Shown one piece after another: positions 38,417 through 52,292 of a stretch of DNA of 64,000 bases. Both the position numbers and the translations under genes were made by a program. Under the pieces are notes generated by a model. The model was not told the origin of the DNA. It searched no databases and was given only the letters and a program-made list of their open reading frames with translations. How positions within the stretch are numbered: position 1 is the stretch's first letter; every line of letters starts with the position of its first letter. Origin of the DNA: Brugia malayi (Eukaryota > Nematoda > Chromadorea > Rhabditida > Onchocercidae); the NCBI RefSeq assembly GCF_000002995.4, contig NW_025062478.1, positions 3,262,001-3,326,000 of the forward strand, written 5' to 3'.

Positions 38417-38431
38417 GTTGCTATTGGAGAC
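38417..38431 (+). promoter_or_regulatory. Candidate RFX/DAF-19 X-box upstream of bbs-8
   Basis: GTTGCT-ATT-GGAGAC fits the two half-sites of the nematode X-box (RYYNYY and RRNRAC) with a three-base instead of two-base centre. It sits 62 bases before the bbs-8 ATG. In C. elegans, bbs genes are switched on in ciliated neurons through X-boxes within about 250 bases of the start. Function here is inference. Confidence 0.5.
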
Positions 38432-38492
38432 AATTTCAAAAGAATGATGATGAATTGATGAAAAGTAATACTAAAATTTGTTGATAATAGCA

Positions 38493-41400
38493 ATGGAATT
38501 GGATCTTAGCCTTAAAGCTTTAATTTATTTTAAGCATAATAATATTGAAAAAGCAATCGAAATTTGCAATGATATATTGGAAAAGAATCCATATGATCAG
38601 GTATATCATTTTTAAGTTCTTATCACTTTTTTTTTTTCCTATCTTATCACTAATATATGATTTGATTAATCTTTTATCTTATTTAAATATTTCTATTCAA
38701 TTATTGAAAGCAATTGTTAAATTTTCTTTCTTTTTTGCTCTTTAAATATTAAAAAAAATTCTTTTTTTTTTTCGTTTTCAAAAAATTTTTCATTTTATGA
38801 AAAATTATTTTTGGTGGAATTTCAAAAATTATTTATTTTTCTAGGCAGCTTGGAGCTTGAAAATGAGTTGTTTAACGGAACAATTTTATGTTGATGAATT
38901 AGAAAATGATGAACGTGGCATTGCGGAAATATTTTTAGATGATACTGTATTGGCATCAAAAGCAAGACCTGGTACTTCTCTATCTAGGCCAATTACTTCA
39001 GGCCAAATGTCTAGACAAGCTATTAGGTTTTTTTTTTTTTCTACATCAATTTCTCATACATAATGCTATAAGCGAAATATTATGAGTTATTAAGTTATAA
39101 TTTTATTTAAAAGAAAAAAGAAAAGATGATAATGCTAGATTTTATGTTTTATGTAAATGAAAAATAACTTTAACTTTTAACAGGCCAACTTCAAGTACTG
39201 GAAGACCTATAAGCGGTGTTTTACGACCTGAAACTCATTTTCGACCAGGTACCATGGAGCAAATTCTACGTACGTCAAGAACTTCAAGAACTACTCACGC
39301 AACTTCATCTAGTTCTGCCAGATTTACTCGTCTTGGTACGGTAGGTGATTGTTTCAAATAATAAGAAAATTTTACAAATTAACAAAAATACTTTGCATAA
39401 TTTATTCTCTATTTGATTAATTAGAAATTACAATAAGTAACTATTAAAAGTAATTAAAATGACATAAGTAATTATTAGAAGTAATTTAAACAAAATATCA
39501 GTTATTATAATCATTTGTAATTCATTTATCCATTAAATATACAGATAAATTATTATGAGTAAATGAATTCATGAGTTATTTATTTCCAATATCATTGATA
39601 ACTCCCATTTGATGCTTTATTAATTATAAAAATTGAAATGTTTTAATGATTTTTTTTTCTTTTTTTTTAAATCATACAAATAAACAAATGAAAATTTCTA
39701 TAGAATTTTTTATTAATTTATTTGTCATAGGCATCAATGATATCAGAACCAAATGGACCATTTGTAAATTTATCAAGACTTAATATTGATAAATATGCTA
39801 TCGATCCATGTGTTAATCGTAATCTCTTTGAATATGTCTTTTATCATGAAGGTGATATGAAAATAGCTCATCAGGTAACTTATCAATTTATCTTTATCAA
39901 TGATCACATTTGTTTAAAACAAAAAAGAAAGGTGACATTTTCAGATTGCAATTCTCGCAACAAAAAATGCAAGTAATACAGATTGGTATTGGAAGAATCA
40001 ATTGGGTAAATGTTCTTATCGACTGGGAATGTTCAATGATGCATTAAAACAATTTCATTCATCGTTAAATAATCAAAAAATGGCTGAAACATATGCTTAT
40101 TTAGCTAAAGTACTTATTTCATTTATAAATTTGCATTTTATTACATTCACAATTGCATTTATTATAAATTTACTTTATTAATTATAAGAATTAATTTATA
40201 AAAATTAATAAAATTTGAGATATTTCTATTTTATTTCAATGCAAACTTTTCTTTTTTTTTTTTCTTAAATATCTTTTCTCTTTATTTACAAATAAATAAA
40301 CAAACGCAGTAATTTTAGACATATTGTCGAATTGATCAACCATTAATGGCTATCGATCAGTATAATTTTGGTTTGCAAATATTTCACAACGATATTACTT
40401 TATTAATTGGTTTAGCACGAGTTCAAGAGGTCAAATAATTTATTTTATAAATTTTATTAATTTTTTTTTGTATAATTCAATTTTATTGTTAAATCAGTTT
40501 TATTGTTTATTAAATCATTATTAAATCGGTTATATTATTTATTAAATCATAAAACTAATTGAGTAAATAAAAATCAAACTATTGAAAATATTCCGATTTT
40601 TGAAATATTAATTTATTAAAAAAAAAAAATTTACTGCTATTTTTGAAAATATTTGTGCTAACAAATGAATTTTAGCTTGTTCTAACGATCAAATTTAATA
40701 ATTGATCTTAATTAATTTACAAAATAAATTTGCATTAGCATTTATCATTTGTCATTTAGGAAATTAAATTTTATGGAAAATATTAATTTCTAGCATCTTG
40801 GCAATGTTGAAAATAGCATAAATACATATAAACTGGTATTAGAGCAAGATCCAACTAATGTAGAAGCAATTGCATGCATTGCAACAAATTATTTTTACAA
40901 TGATCAACCTGAAATTGCTCTTCGTTATTACAGGTTAAAGCAATCACTCGATTACAATTCTTATTTAAAGCTAAAATTACAATAAATAAATAAATAAGTA
41001 ATTTAATTTATAAATAAAAATTAAATAATTTTTTCATAACAATAAATTAAATAAGTATTTTATAGATATTTCACAAATTATTATTATTATTTTTTTTTTT
41101 TAAATTAAGGCGTATTTTGCAAATGGGTGTCAACAGTGCAGAGCTATTTATGAATCTTGGCTTATGTTGTTTTTTTTGTCAACAATTTGATCTTGCATTG
41201 TCATGTATTGAACGAGCTCAAGTATTAGCTAATGATGAAGTTATTGCTGATGTTTGGTATAATACAGGAAATGTTTTTTTAGTATGTTATTAATTAAATT
41301 ATAAATTTATATTTAAATAATTAAATAAATATACAAAATTTGAGATTAAAAAAAAAAAGATTTATTTAAACAAAAGAAAAAATGCTAAGTTTATAATATT

Positions 41401-41915
41401 TCAGTCATCTGGTGATGTTAAAATGGCATCACGATGTTTTCGATTAGCAATGGCTGCAGATTCGAATCATGCAGAAAGTGTATGCAATTTTGCAATCTTG
41501 CAAATGCGTGATGGTAAAATTGATCAAAGTCGATCGTTGTTTCGTTCAGCAATTGAGAAAGGACCATATCTATTTGAGCCATGTTATAATCTTGCTTTGC
41601 TTACTTATCAAGTAAGTTCTTTCAAAAAAGTATTAATTAGAAATTTTTAACTTTTTTTCAACTTTTTTTTTTTTTTTTGATGTCAAATTTTTTTATTCTT
41701 AAAATGATTTGCAATTAAATTAACAATTTTATTAACCTATTTTTTTTCTTTTCTTTTAATTTTTTATTTTTATTTTTTATTTGCAACATTTATTTTAGAT
41801 TGGACAATTTGATGAGAGTCGAACAATGGTACTGAAAGCATTAAAACTTTATCCTGAACATGTCCATTCGAAGACTATTCTCGGTCACATTGAACAAATG
41901 CTAAATGTATTGTAA
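38493..41915 (+). CDS. bbs-8: BBS8/TTC8, BBSome TPR subunit, complete
   Basis: Subunit of the BBSome, the coat that moves membrane proteins in and out of cilia; in nematodes it acts in ciliated sensory neurons. Ten exons in phase: 38493-38600, 38845-39026, 39184-39340, 39731-39874, 39945-40109, 40319-40429, 40794-40933, 41110-41281, 41405-41611, 41799-41915, giving 500 aa; the human protein is about 541. The N-terminus has one short TPR-like hairpin (IEKAIEICNDILEKNPYDQ). A Thr/Arg/Pro linker follows with the BBS8 signatures SKARPGTSLSRP, RPTSSTGRPISGVLRP and RPGTMEQILRT. Next come SARFTRLGTASM and GPFVNLSRLNIDKYA, then a continuous run of TPRs from about residue 170 to the end. These include the conserved VEAIACIATNYFYNDQPEIA, LFMNLGLCCFFCQQFDLAL, DVWYNTGNVF and RCFRLAMAADSNHAES. 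Length, order and motifs all match the family. Confidence 0.97.
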
Positions 41916-43382
41916 TATCACTTTGATTATTAATTGAAGTTGAACAAATCAATACTGATTATACTATTTTATCATTACAACGTATATGTACTATTAATAA
42001 ACTGATAAAAACTTCTCTTTTTTTGAAGCACAAAGAAAAAAAACTTTTGATAAAGTAGTAAAAGTTATGTCTTATCACTGCAATTTTGTTATTATTTTTA
42101 CAGTAGCGGTAGCTAAAAAAAATTTATCAAACAAAATACCAGGCGCTACTGATAAAAATATCAGATGCTACTGATAAGAAAGAGATGAAAAAATGATGTA
42201 ATTAAATTATCTAGCATGATAAAAACATAACAAATTATTGACTAAAGTAAAAAAAAAAAGTTTGCAAATTATAAAGAGAAAAAAAAAAAAAAAAAAACAA
42301 TGCTAAATTAAAGAAAAAAATATTTTGATAATATCTACGGTACTAAGAACAAAGATCAATTTCAGATATCGATTAGCTAATATTAAACAAATTCAATAAG
42401 ACTTTAAGGCATAAAAACTTCAATCACTTCTTTGTTCTTAGTTACACTATCGATGTCTTTCATCCATTAATTCATATGTAAATTATCTCACATAATACTT
42501 ACCTGTTAATTAATACCTGTTAATTAACAGAAAATGTAAGATCGAATAATTATTAAATTAGCTATATTAATCTATAAAGTTTGTATTTGAGAGAATTATT
42601 CTTCATTTGTCATAAAATGTTGTGTTTGTAATTTTCATAAAGATTATTGTTTCAGATCATTTAAATCTCATTAATATATTGCTAAAATTTAACTTAAATG
42701 CAAAAATAATTATTATTTGAATTTCAAATTATTATTTTACTCTAATTTATTAATTGAATAATTTAGTTATTACTGCTAATGCAATTGCTAAACTTTATCA
42801 TATATTTAAATTAGAAAAAAAAAAGCAGCAGGAAGTGATAAAAACAATCGAAATATTAATGCGAGATTATTTACTTTAAAAGGTAATTTTATAAGGTAAT
42901 TTTACTTCAAAAGTTGTACTATACAAAAAAAAAAAAAATGAATAACTGAAGTGCATGCATGCATTTGCATGTTGTAATGTTGCAATTATGCAGATGCAAG
43001 TGAATAACATTGCTAGTTTTGCAATTTATGCATGCATCTTTACATCATTATATAATTTTTATATTTAAGAATTAAAATGCATTTCAATTGTATTAATGTA
43101 TTAGTTTCTGTAATTTTCTCCAATAATTAGAAATAATAATTACATAATAATAATTAATAAATAAAAATAATAATTAAAATTTTTTGATAGCTATTATTCC
43201 TTTTCATCTATAATTCATCATTAATCGTTTAGTTTTTAAGATTAATTCAACTTTGGAAGAAATTCTAATCAAACAGTAAAGAACTGAGAAGAAAAAAATA
43301 AGTAAATTAATAGGCCAAAATCAACAAATTATTCGTCATACAATGAAAAATGAAATTACTCGCAATTCATCTTAAAATAATT
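41916..43382. other. bbs-8 3' flank, no gene seen
   Basis: AT-rich DNA. It contains the motif GGCGCTACTGATAAAA near 42143 with a close second copy 20 bases on (GATGCTACTGATAAG), also echoed near 33580. A CATGCATGCATTTGCATG palindromic cluster lies near 42955. Confidence 0.5.
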
Positions 43383-44736
43383 TGACAACGATCAATACTA
43401 TAGGATGACAACGATCAATATTATAGGATGACAACGATCAATATTATAGGATGACAACGATCAATACTATAGGATGACAACGATCAATATTATAGGATGA
43501 CAACGATCAATATTATAGGATGACAACGATCAATATTATAGGATGACAACGATCAATATTATAGGATGACAACGATCAATATTATAGGATGACAACGATC
43601 AATATTATAGGATGACAACGATCAATATTATAGGATGACAACGATCAATATTATAGGATGACAACGATCAATATTATAGGATGACAACGATCAATATTAT
43701 AGGATGACAACGATCAATATTATAGGATGACAACGATCAATATTATAGGATGACAACGATCAATATTATAGGATGACAACGATCAATATTATAGGATGAC
43801 AACGATCAATATTATAGGATGACAACGATCAATATTATAGGATGACAACGATCAATACTATAGGATGACAACGATCAATATTATAGGATGACAACGATCA
43901 ATATTATAGGATGACAACGATCAATACTATAGGATGACAACGATCAATATTATAGGATGACAACGATCAATATTATAGGATGACAACGATCAATATTATA
44001 GGATGACAACGATCAATATTATAGGATGACAACGATCAATATTATAGGATGACAACGATCAATATTATAGGATGACAACGATCAATATTATAGGATGACA
44101 ACGATCAATATTATAGGATGACAACGATCAATATTATAGGATGACAACGATCAATATTATAGGATGACAACGATCAATATTATAGGATGACAACGATCAA
44201 TATTATAGGATGACAACGATCAATATTATAGGATGACAACGATCAATATTATAGGATGACAACGATCAATATTATAGGATGACAACGATCAATATTATAG
44301 GATGACAACGATCAATATTATAGGATGACAACGATCAATATTATAGGATGACAACGATCAATCAATATTATAGGATGACAACGATCAATATTATAGGATG
44401 ACAACGATCAATATTATAGGATGACAACGATCAATATTATAGGATGACAACGATCAATATTATAGGATGACAACGATCAATATTATAGGATGACAACGAT
44501 CAATATTATAGGATGACAACGATCAATATTATAGGATGACAACGATCAATATTATAGGATGACAACGATCAATATTATAGGATGACAACGATCAATATTA
44601 TAGGATGACAACGATCAATATTATAGGATGACAACGATCAATATTATAGGATGACAACGATCAATATTATAGGATGACAACGATCAATATTATAGGATGA
44701 CAACGATCAATATTATAGGATGACAACGATCAATAA
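43383..44736. repeat. 23-bp minisatellite, about 59 copies
   Basis: Near-perfect head-to-tail array of a 23-bp unit with core GGATGACAACGATCAATATT. A few copies, near both ends of the first third, carry AATACTAT instead of AATATTAT, and one copy near 44358 has a 4-base ATCA duplication. The unit is not a multiple of 3 and carries stops in all frames on both strands, so it is not coding. Confidence 0.98.
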
Positions 44737-47700
44737 TATTACAGGGTGATAAAAAAGGAAGAGGAGACTGTGACTGTCCACTTTTATTTCCTCTAATATA
44801 AATTTATTGATATTTTATAGACATAACTTTTAAATGAACATTTTAAAAGTTTTGATTGATTGAAGATCCCTTTATCAATTGAATTATATTATATATTTCG
44901 GATCACTGAATACGTTGAAGTCATTTTATTCTCGAAGAACTGTGACTGTCGTAATGATCTCGATAATTAAGTGATGAAAACTGGACAAAAGATTTATCCC
45001 TAATTTCTTCATTTATCTTTCACTTCTGTGTTATCTTCTCTATTTCTATTCGTTCTGTCCATCTTTGATCAGTGTTATTTTTCTTATCATATCACAATGT
45101 TTCTTTTATTCTTTCTATTACAACAAATGGAATTAATCTGCTGCAAATGAATAGCAGTCTTTGTTATCAAATTTTAGATTACATTTAATTAATCACTCAT
45201 ATTCAAAAACAAATTAGTTTAATTATTAAATGAATGCAAAATTTCAGTACAATGTCATTTTTAGACGACTAAATTTATGTATCACTTTAAAATTCAATGA
45301 CACGAACGACGACTAATGACAGATATCTGTACCTTTTTTTTTTCTTCTCTCAGCAATTCTTTCTATGACTAATTAAAGGTGTTAAACTTTACTGATAAGG
45401 GTAAGTGAAGAGCCAATATTACCGAATTGAAAGGTTTTCAACTTGACTTATCACTAAATTTCAATAATTTCAGCATTTTACCCTCATCTACTATACTAGG
45501 GAAAGTTTATCGTTTGTATTGCACTTGTGTTCCCACAAAATACAATAGCAAATCATATATATTTTAAAATTGTAAAATGGAATCAGTAGCACTGCCTTTT
45601 CAAATCAATCAATTCCATTTATATAAATCATTCCACTAAAGTAATTGAAATTAAAGTAGTAGAGATTACAAGTTATTGTAAAGTTATTGAAATGGCACGA
45701 TTAATAAGCTACATTGAATTATTTCAGAAATAAGCAAACAATCTTTCTTTTACTTTCCATGTTTAACAAACAATTTCGATTGAATTACTAATGTATCTTC
45801 ATTTGTATCATTTATTTATTTACTTAATTTTTACATACTTTTAGTTCAATACCACCGATACTTCCTGGATGCATTCAATGTCTTGAGAATAATTATCTAA
45901 TTTTAGAACAAGAAATTTACTTCTAAAACTATTAACTTTCAACGCATCTCAAAATAATATCAGTTAGTAAAATTGTATGGAAAGAATATTTTCTGTATTA
46001 AGAAATAAGAATTAATAATCATATTGAACGGAAAAGGAAAACACAAAGCAAAGATACAGGTAATGATTAAAAAGATTTTTAAAAAGTAGCAAAATTTAAA
46101 GAAGTGATTGATTAAGGAAAAGTTTTTGGATAGAAATGACTGGACCAAACATAAACACACTGCTATAAACTGAAGATCTGAATAAAAATATATGAAGACT
46201 TTTTCTCGAATTTTCGAGTATATCAATTCAAAACCAATGACTAAAGATATACTACGCTATCCGAAATCAAAAGCACAAATCAAAAAACATAATAAACAAA
46301 CTTTAAGTTTTAGAAAGATCAATGTTCACAGAATACATTTATTGATTGTTTTTCATCTCCGATTTCCTACTTAAAACATTAATGCCTCTAAAATTCTCTA
46401 TATATCATTACAAAAGCATTCTGCACAACTTTAAATTGTTTTACAGTAAAATGTAATTAACAAGACTAGATTGATTGTTATCAAAAAAGAATTGGAGAAA
46501 ATATCTAAAACCAAAAATGAAAAGAAAAGAAATATCCATCGATCTTCCCTGATGAAATATGCTACTTTTTTATGGGATAAAAATAGCAGCCCTTAGATAC
46601 TCGAAGAACAATCATCAGTTTCACATACCGCCATATATTCGAATGTCAGTTGCTGAAATATATTAATTTAAAAAAAGGAATATACATCTACAATATTTAC
46701 AATATAAACAATCGAAAAGATGAATGTTCTGAAAATATCAGTTGACAAGAACGATGTGAGATGATCATAACAATTTACTCTTATTACTGTCATTTCCAAC
46801 TCAATCTCTCCCAAACATATAACCTGATTATGTTCCCAAAAGTAGATTAATAACAGATATTATCATTTTCTTTCAAATTCATGATGTCACTAATGAAAAT
46901 TTAAGAACTTGTGAATGTGATTGCTTATTATACAAATTTGGTAGTTTCTTAACAGTAAAAACATTAGCTAAACAGAAAACCCAATACTGAAATGGTTTTT
47001 TTTTTTTGAAAAAAATAAAGATAATTTGTAGAAAAAATGATCGAGTCGATATATCAGTATAATCCTTATAATAGCTCACTCTGTTCATTTTCATTCCCTG
47101 AAATGAACACTCCAACTTGAATGAATTTCAGTGTGAAAAATTATAAATTTTACAAATTCCAAGAAAAAAAAGAATGTGATGAAAAAGTTGAACTGAGCGG
47201 AAATAGTATAAGAAGCATACGATATGACACAATACACCGACAACAAAAATGCTTAAGCTGAAGTAATGCAGAAGAATATAATATGTTGTTTACTGATTTT
47301 CTTTAAATATTTTATAAATCACAACATGTTAAATAATTTTATGCAAAAAGAAATATAAACAGAAAAATATAAGGTCGACAATAACAGTAGTCCTTCTATT
47401 TATATAATTCCTAATACTATTAATGCAACTTTTCCATTACAGGTAAATGTAGAGTGATCTATCTGTATGTCATTATACGTCAAGCATAAAGTAAATGTTT
47501 ATATTTGTGTTTATATGCTCAAATATCTGTCACACATTTTAAACTCAACTAAAAAGATGAAAGTAGTAAATAAAAACGTTTTAATGAAACCAATAAGCCT
47601 GAAATGAAACTACAATTTTCTTGAATATACCTGTACTCCCATGAATAAAAATAAATGTTTTCTTTTCCCATTACTATCAGCATTTTTCGAAAAGAAATAA

Positions 47701-48084
47701 CTTTACGGCACTTACTGTATGTCAAATATATCCTGAGTCATTTAAATGGTCGAAGTTAATTTACTATAATTAGAAGTTACTGCAAGTGAAATAAGCAAAG
47801 TTGTTTACTTTTGATTCAGTGAAGATTAAAAAAAAATATCAATTTAATTCCTAAGAGTGACAGAAGTGTAGCATTGTGTCGCTCTGAATTAATGATCAAA
47901 TTTTTAAGACATTTGCATTCAATGATGACTTATGGAACAGTGTACAACTTGTCAATTATTACAACATATATGAAGTGTTGAAGAATTTAAAATGAAAAGA
48001 ATGGTCAAGTCTAATAATAACTTACACAACAGTGTGCAGTAGAGCGCATGCATACAAAAACATGCATGTATGATTCGAAAAAAT
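44737..48084. other. Gene-poor 3.3-kb spacer
   Basis: Between the 23-bp array and the 3' end of the TMBIM gene. Base composition is slightly less AT-extreme than elsewhere, but no exon with matching splice phase or recognisable product was found. Short open frames near 45960, 46192 and 46879 look random. Confidence 0.55.
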
Positions 48085-50672
48085 TTACTTGTCTGAGCCG
48101 AATAGTGTAAGCAACATCCAAAAGATGTAAACAATATCCAGGAAAACTTGAACTGCTGCTAATATGTAATCTTCAGGAGAAATTTCGTGCTTTCGCCCTC
48201 CCATTATTGCCTACAATATTTCATAAATGATTCAAACACAAAAAAGAACTGAATCAAATAGAGTATTGAAAAAAAAAAAAAAAAATACTTCCATTTTTAT
48301 TTATGGTTCTCGTAATGTCAACAAATTCATAAATTACATATCTTTCCTTATGTCATTCCAATATCACTACAAAAAAGATAATGACTGCAAAAGAAAAAAA
48401 AAAGAAAAGAACTTTGATGATAGATGAAGCAATTCAGGTTTTTGTCAAAATTTTCAGAAATTACCTGAATATCAATAGCCAAATAAACCATAAAAAGCAG
48501 TGCAGCAAGTCCAGCATAAACCGTATACAACCATCTCACATGAAATGCAATGGCAGCAATAACTGCAACGATACCAAAAACCATTATGACCAATGAAATG
48601 ATGAATACTATGCCATACATGCTGAAAATATATTTTATTTTCAGAATGTCATTTTCACTGGAATCATAATTTTCAATTCAAGTTGACTATTCAAGTTTGA
48701 AATTTAAGTTGAAATATTTAAAATTTATCATAAACAAAGATCAGTTCATTTGAAGATTATGCAAATACGTAGACAACATAACTGTAACAATCTACCTCGC
48801 ATTGTCCCTTTAATTTACTTCAAAAAAAAGAAACTTCCAAATCTTATTTGATATTACAGATTTTTTACCAGCTACTCAAAGAAAATCCTTATGGACGATT
48901 AACTAAGTTTTCAACATTGTCGATTAGAACAATTAACAGTCGCAGACCTTATAAAAAGAATACGAAAGTTGAAAGTTCTCCTAAATACATAAATTATTGA
49001 AATCTAAATTTCAAAAAAACTTTATCACAAACCTTGTAAGATCATATTTCGTCTGGGAAGAAAAAATGATGATTCCGGAACAGCAAATGACTGTTATTAT
49101 CAAGCAGAGTAATACCGAAACCAGTCCGTGAAAAGAACAAATCATCATGGTCATGTAACCAGTCGATAATGTTAAGATACTTAACGCAATCAAATTACCC
49201 GGGAATGATCTGAAATTGAAACATAAATCAATCAGATTTTACAAAGTTAGAGATCACTTAAAATGATATGTTATATCTGAAGCAATTCTATTTCTTTTTT
49301 CTCAAATTAGACCAGTGAACAAATGATATTCTCAAATTAGACCTTTACAGTTTGCTTTGCTTCTTCAACTCCTTTTTAATATTTGAATTTACCCAATAAG
49401 AAAAAAACATATGAAAAATTAACCCACTCACTTTCATTAACATTAATAACGTTTTAATTTTAATATGTTTTTTCTTCCTTTTTTTTAAAAAAAAAGTATC
49501 AAAAACTGAACCTTCGCACACTTTCACAGCAAATTAACATGATATAAACCATCAAAAATATGAAGTAACTCCCAAAATACATTGACGGCGTACTTTGCAC
49601 AAACTTCATTGTTCCGTGATGAAGGAATGGTATAGCAGTCATCACTGTTACCACTGTTAACTAAAAGAAATCAAAAAAACTAAAAATTTTTATCTTAAAT
49701 TCTAATCACACAGTAAATAAAATATCTCTCAGATCCAAACTTATATCTTAAAACAGTTGCCTTCCTGTTAGTCTATTTCTTCCGATGATTATTTTCCTAA
49801 AATAATCACTGCATTGTATACATTAAAAGTATCTCTAAATTAACGAAAATGAATTTTGAATATCTTACAATATTAATGAGAAACATACCATAATCACAAC
49901 AAGTGTGAAAACCTTTCGGACAAAAGCTGCTCGAATAGATGCCGAATTAAAGCCAAAATCCGACTTAACACCTTCACTTTCGACATATGCATCAAAACCA
50001 GGGTGCATCGGTGGTGGTGGCATGAATACTGAAATATACAAACATTTCCTTGAATTATTGCTTTTTAAATTCCAGAACAAGACTTTAATCTCTCAAAGTT
50101 TTGCAAACCTATATCATCACGTACTTTTCCTCATAGAGTATCTTTAAGTTATCAAATCCTATAATCAGCATCATCACATCGTTCGGTGATAGTAAGTTTA
50201 ACAATTGAATTACTTTTACAAGTTATGCTGTACTTTTATAGCATCTGCTTGGAAACATACATGCAAGAAGAATAAGTTTATTACTTTTGAAAATCAAAAA
50301 CAAATCTGACAAATGGTATAACTAGAAATGTTAATAAAACCATCTCTAACATAGCGTAAAGTTTGATTATATAACATTTCATAAAAGCATTGAGGGACAA
50401 CGGAGTATACACTTAAAAGTTTCCAAAAAGGAATGAAATGACAATCAAAGAATATACTACCTCACAGTCTTGAGTTGCATTAACATTTCGATTGAACATT
50501 TTTACTTTATTTTTAAACGATGCTAGCAAAGAAACTTCTAACCTTGAGGATTGAAACCAGGAGGAGGAGGAGGATGATGATATGGAGGACCTTGCTGATA
50601 TGGATTTCCTCCATTCTGATAACCTGGCTGCTGATAAGGCGGTTGCCCAGCATAACCATACTGTTGTGCCAT
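48085..50672 (-). CDS. Lifeguard/TMBIM (Bax inhibitor-1 superfamily) membrane protein, complete
   Basis: Multi-pass protein of the Lifeguard/GRINA group of the Bax inhibitor-1 superfamily; relatives sit in ER or Golgi membranes, affect calcium leak and restrain cell death. Six exons: 50672-50543, 50028-49889, 49660-49512, 49209-49033, 48621-48465, 48210-48085, giving 292 aa. The first 60 residues are Pro/Gln/Tyr/Gly-rich (YQQPGYQNGGNPYQQ, then a five-proline run), as in GRINA-type N-tails. About seven hydrophobic segments follow from residue 80, beginning VRKVFTLVVIMLTVVTVMTA. The C-terminal part carries the family block SPEDYILAAVQVFLDIVYIF. C. elegans has several such genes (xbx-6, tag-120 and neighbours), and I cannot say which is the orthologue. 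A TTTGTTACAG acceptor ends 9 bases before the ATG, suggesting trans-splicing. Confidence 0.94.
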
Positions 50673-52254
50673 TACTTTATGCTGTAACAAAATCAAAAAT
50701 TGATATTTGATAAAATCAAATAATACAACAGTGATAGAACGTTATAAAACAAACAACAATAGAAAACAATTAAATGTAAATAAATTATAAATTCAACGAA
50801 ATAACTGCTTTGAAGAAACATAAAAATGCACAAAATTATTATGCAAACAAAAAAAAAAAAAAAATAACCAATGTGTAAATGATATTAAATATAATCCTTA
50901 ATATATCTTATAATAAAGTTTCAATCTTTAATTTCTACAAAGTTATCTACAATAACAAACATACAGCAAATATTTAAATCTTATAAAATTAATAACTTAT
51001 TACATATGACTGGAATAAAAGTATAACGGAATGATAAATTTAAGAAATGATTTTTGATAATAATTTAATTAAATAGAATTTAGGCGAAAGGTATACATGT
51101 ATCATCATCTCATAATAATATTCATTATTCCCTCACAAATGCCTATCTTTCAGATGACAATAAGAAGAATGAAACGATGAAACAAGACGAAACAAGAACT
51201 AAAGAAGGGCGACAGCAAACTGCTACACACAGCAATCAATAAACAATGCATACATATAACAATGATATAACACATACATTTAAAATTCATTTAACAATGA
51301 AATAAATAAATGAATTTGAATAATTTTTAATTAAAATCTTATTCACATTTCATTCTCTAATTACTCATTTCTATTCTCCCTCTCTCTCCTCCTCTCTCTC
51401 TTTCTTTCTCCCTCTCTTCCTCCACATATATTAATACTCTGCAAATTATCTAGTGTAATAAATTCATTCTTCTATTCCATTATAATTTAATAATCTTTTC
51501 AGTTTGGAAATTTCAAATAAATTAAAAATTAATAAAATATTTGAATAACACTAATATTATAAAATTAATTAATAAGTAATGATGAAAAAATATATTAATA
51601 CTGTTGAATATTATAACACTTATCAATTTTTCATTTAACAAAACAAAACAAAAGATTGCTGCAATGATGCGTCCACAATGAATGTAATAAAAATTATTTA
51701 TCGATTGAAAACTTTGATGCTAATATGCAACTACCATCTACCATTGAATCATTGCAAATACTTTTGTTAACAACTTTTAGAAGAGGCAAAATTATTATCT
51801 ATCATTCAACAACATTAACTATTACTACACTCTCTTTATAATTGTCCATTGTGAAATGTTTGTCAACGAATAAATTTTGCAAATATTCTCGATAATTTCA
51901 GCAAATTTTCACTTCAATTCAATGCAGTAATAAGTAAGGAAATGAGTAAACTGAATAAGTATTACTTTATTTTTTATTACTGAATTAAGCTTATTCATTT
52001 TTTCTAATTAAAATATCATTTATTCTTTCCTTTTTTTTTTCTTTTTTTTTTTGTATTTATTCACTCTTTTAGTAAGTAAACAATTTCATTCATTCCCTAC
52101 TTCTCCTTTTGTTATAAACTGTAATATGTTTGATTGTTATCTGATCAAAATTAAATCCGAAATTTAATCATTTTCAAAATGCCAAAATGAAACGTTACGA
52201 ATAGTTTTATTGTCTGCAAATGATATATAATTTAAATTCTAGTCCTATGACTGA

Positions 52255-52257
<3 letters not shown>

Positions 52258-52287
<30 letters not shown>
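52258..52287. repeat. (AC)n microsatellite
   Basis: About 14 AC dinucleotides. Confidence 0.9.

Positions 52288-52292
<5 letters not shown>

Larger units (their letters stand above)
35856..38492. other. Intergenic between UNC-87-like gene and bbs-8
   Basis: 2.6 kb of AT-rich DNA, including an AAC/AAT trinucleotide tract at 36471-36541 and dense ATAATTAT-type sequence at 37100-37950. No exon seen. The right end holds the candidate X-box of the next gene. Confidence 0.6.

Noticed and set aside
43383..44736. Possible CRISPR array
   Set aside because: The 23-bp units touch head to tail with no variable spacers, and the surroundings are a eukaryotic genome; it is a minisatellite.
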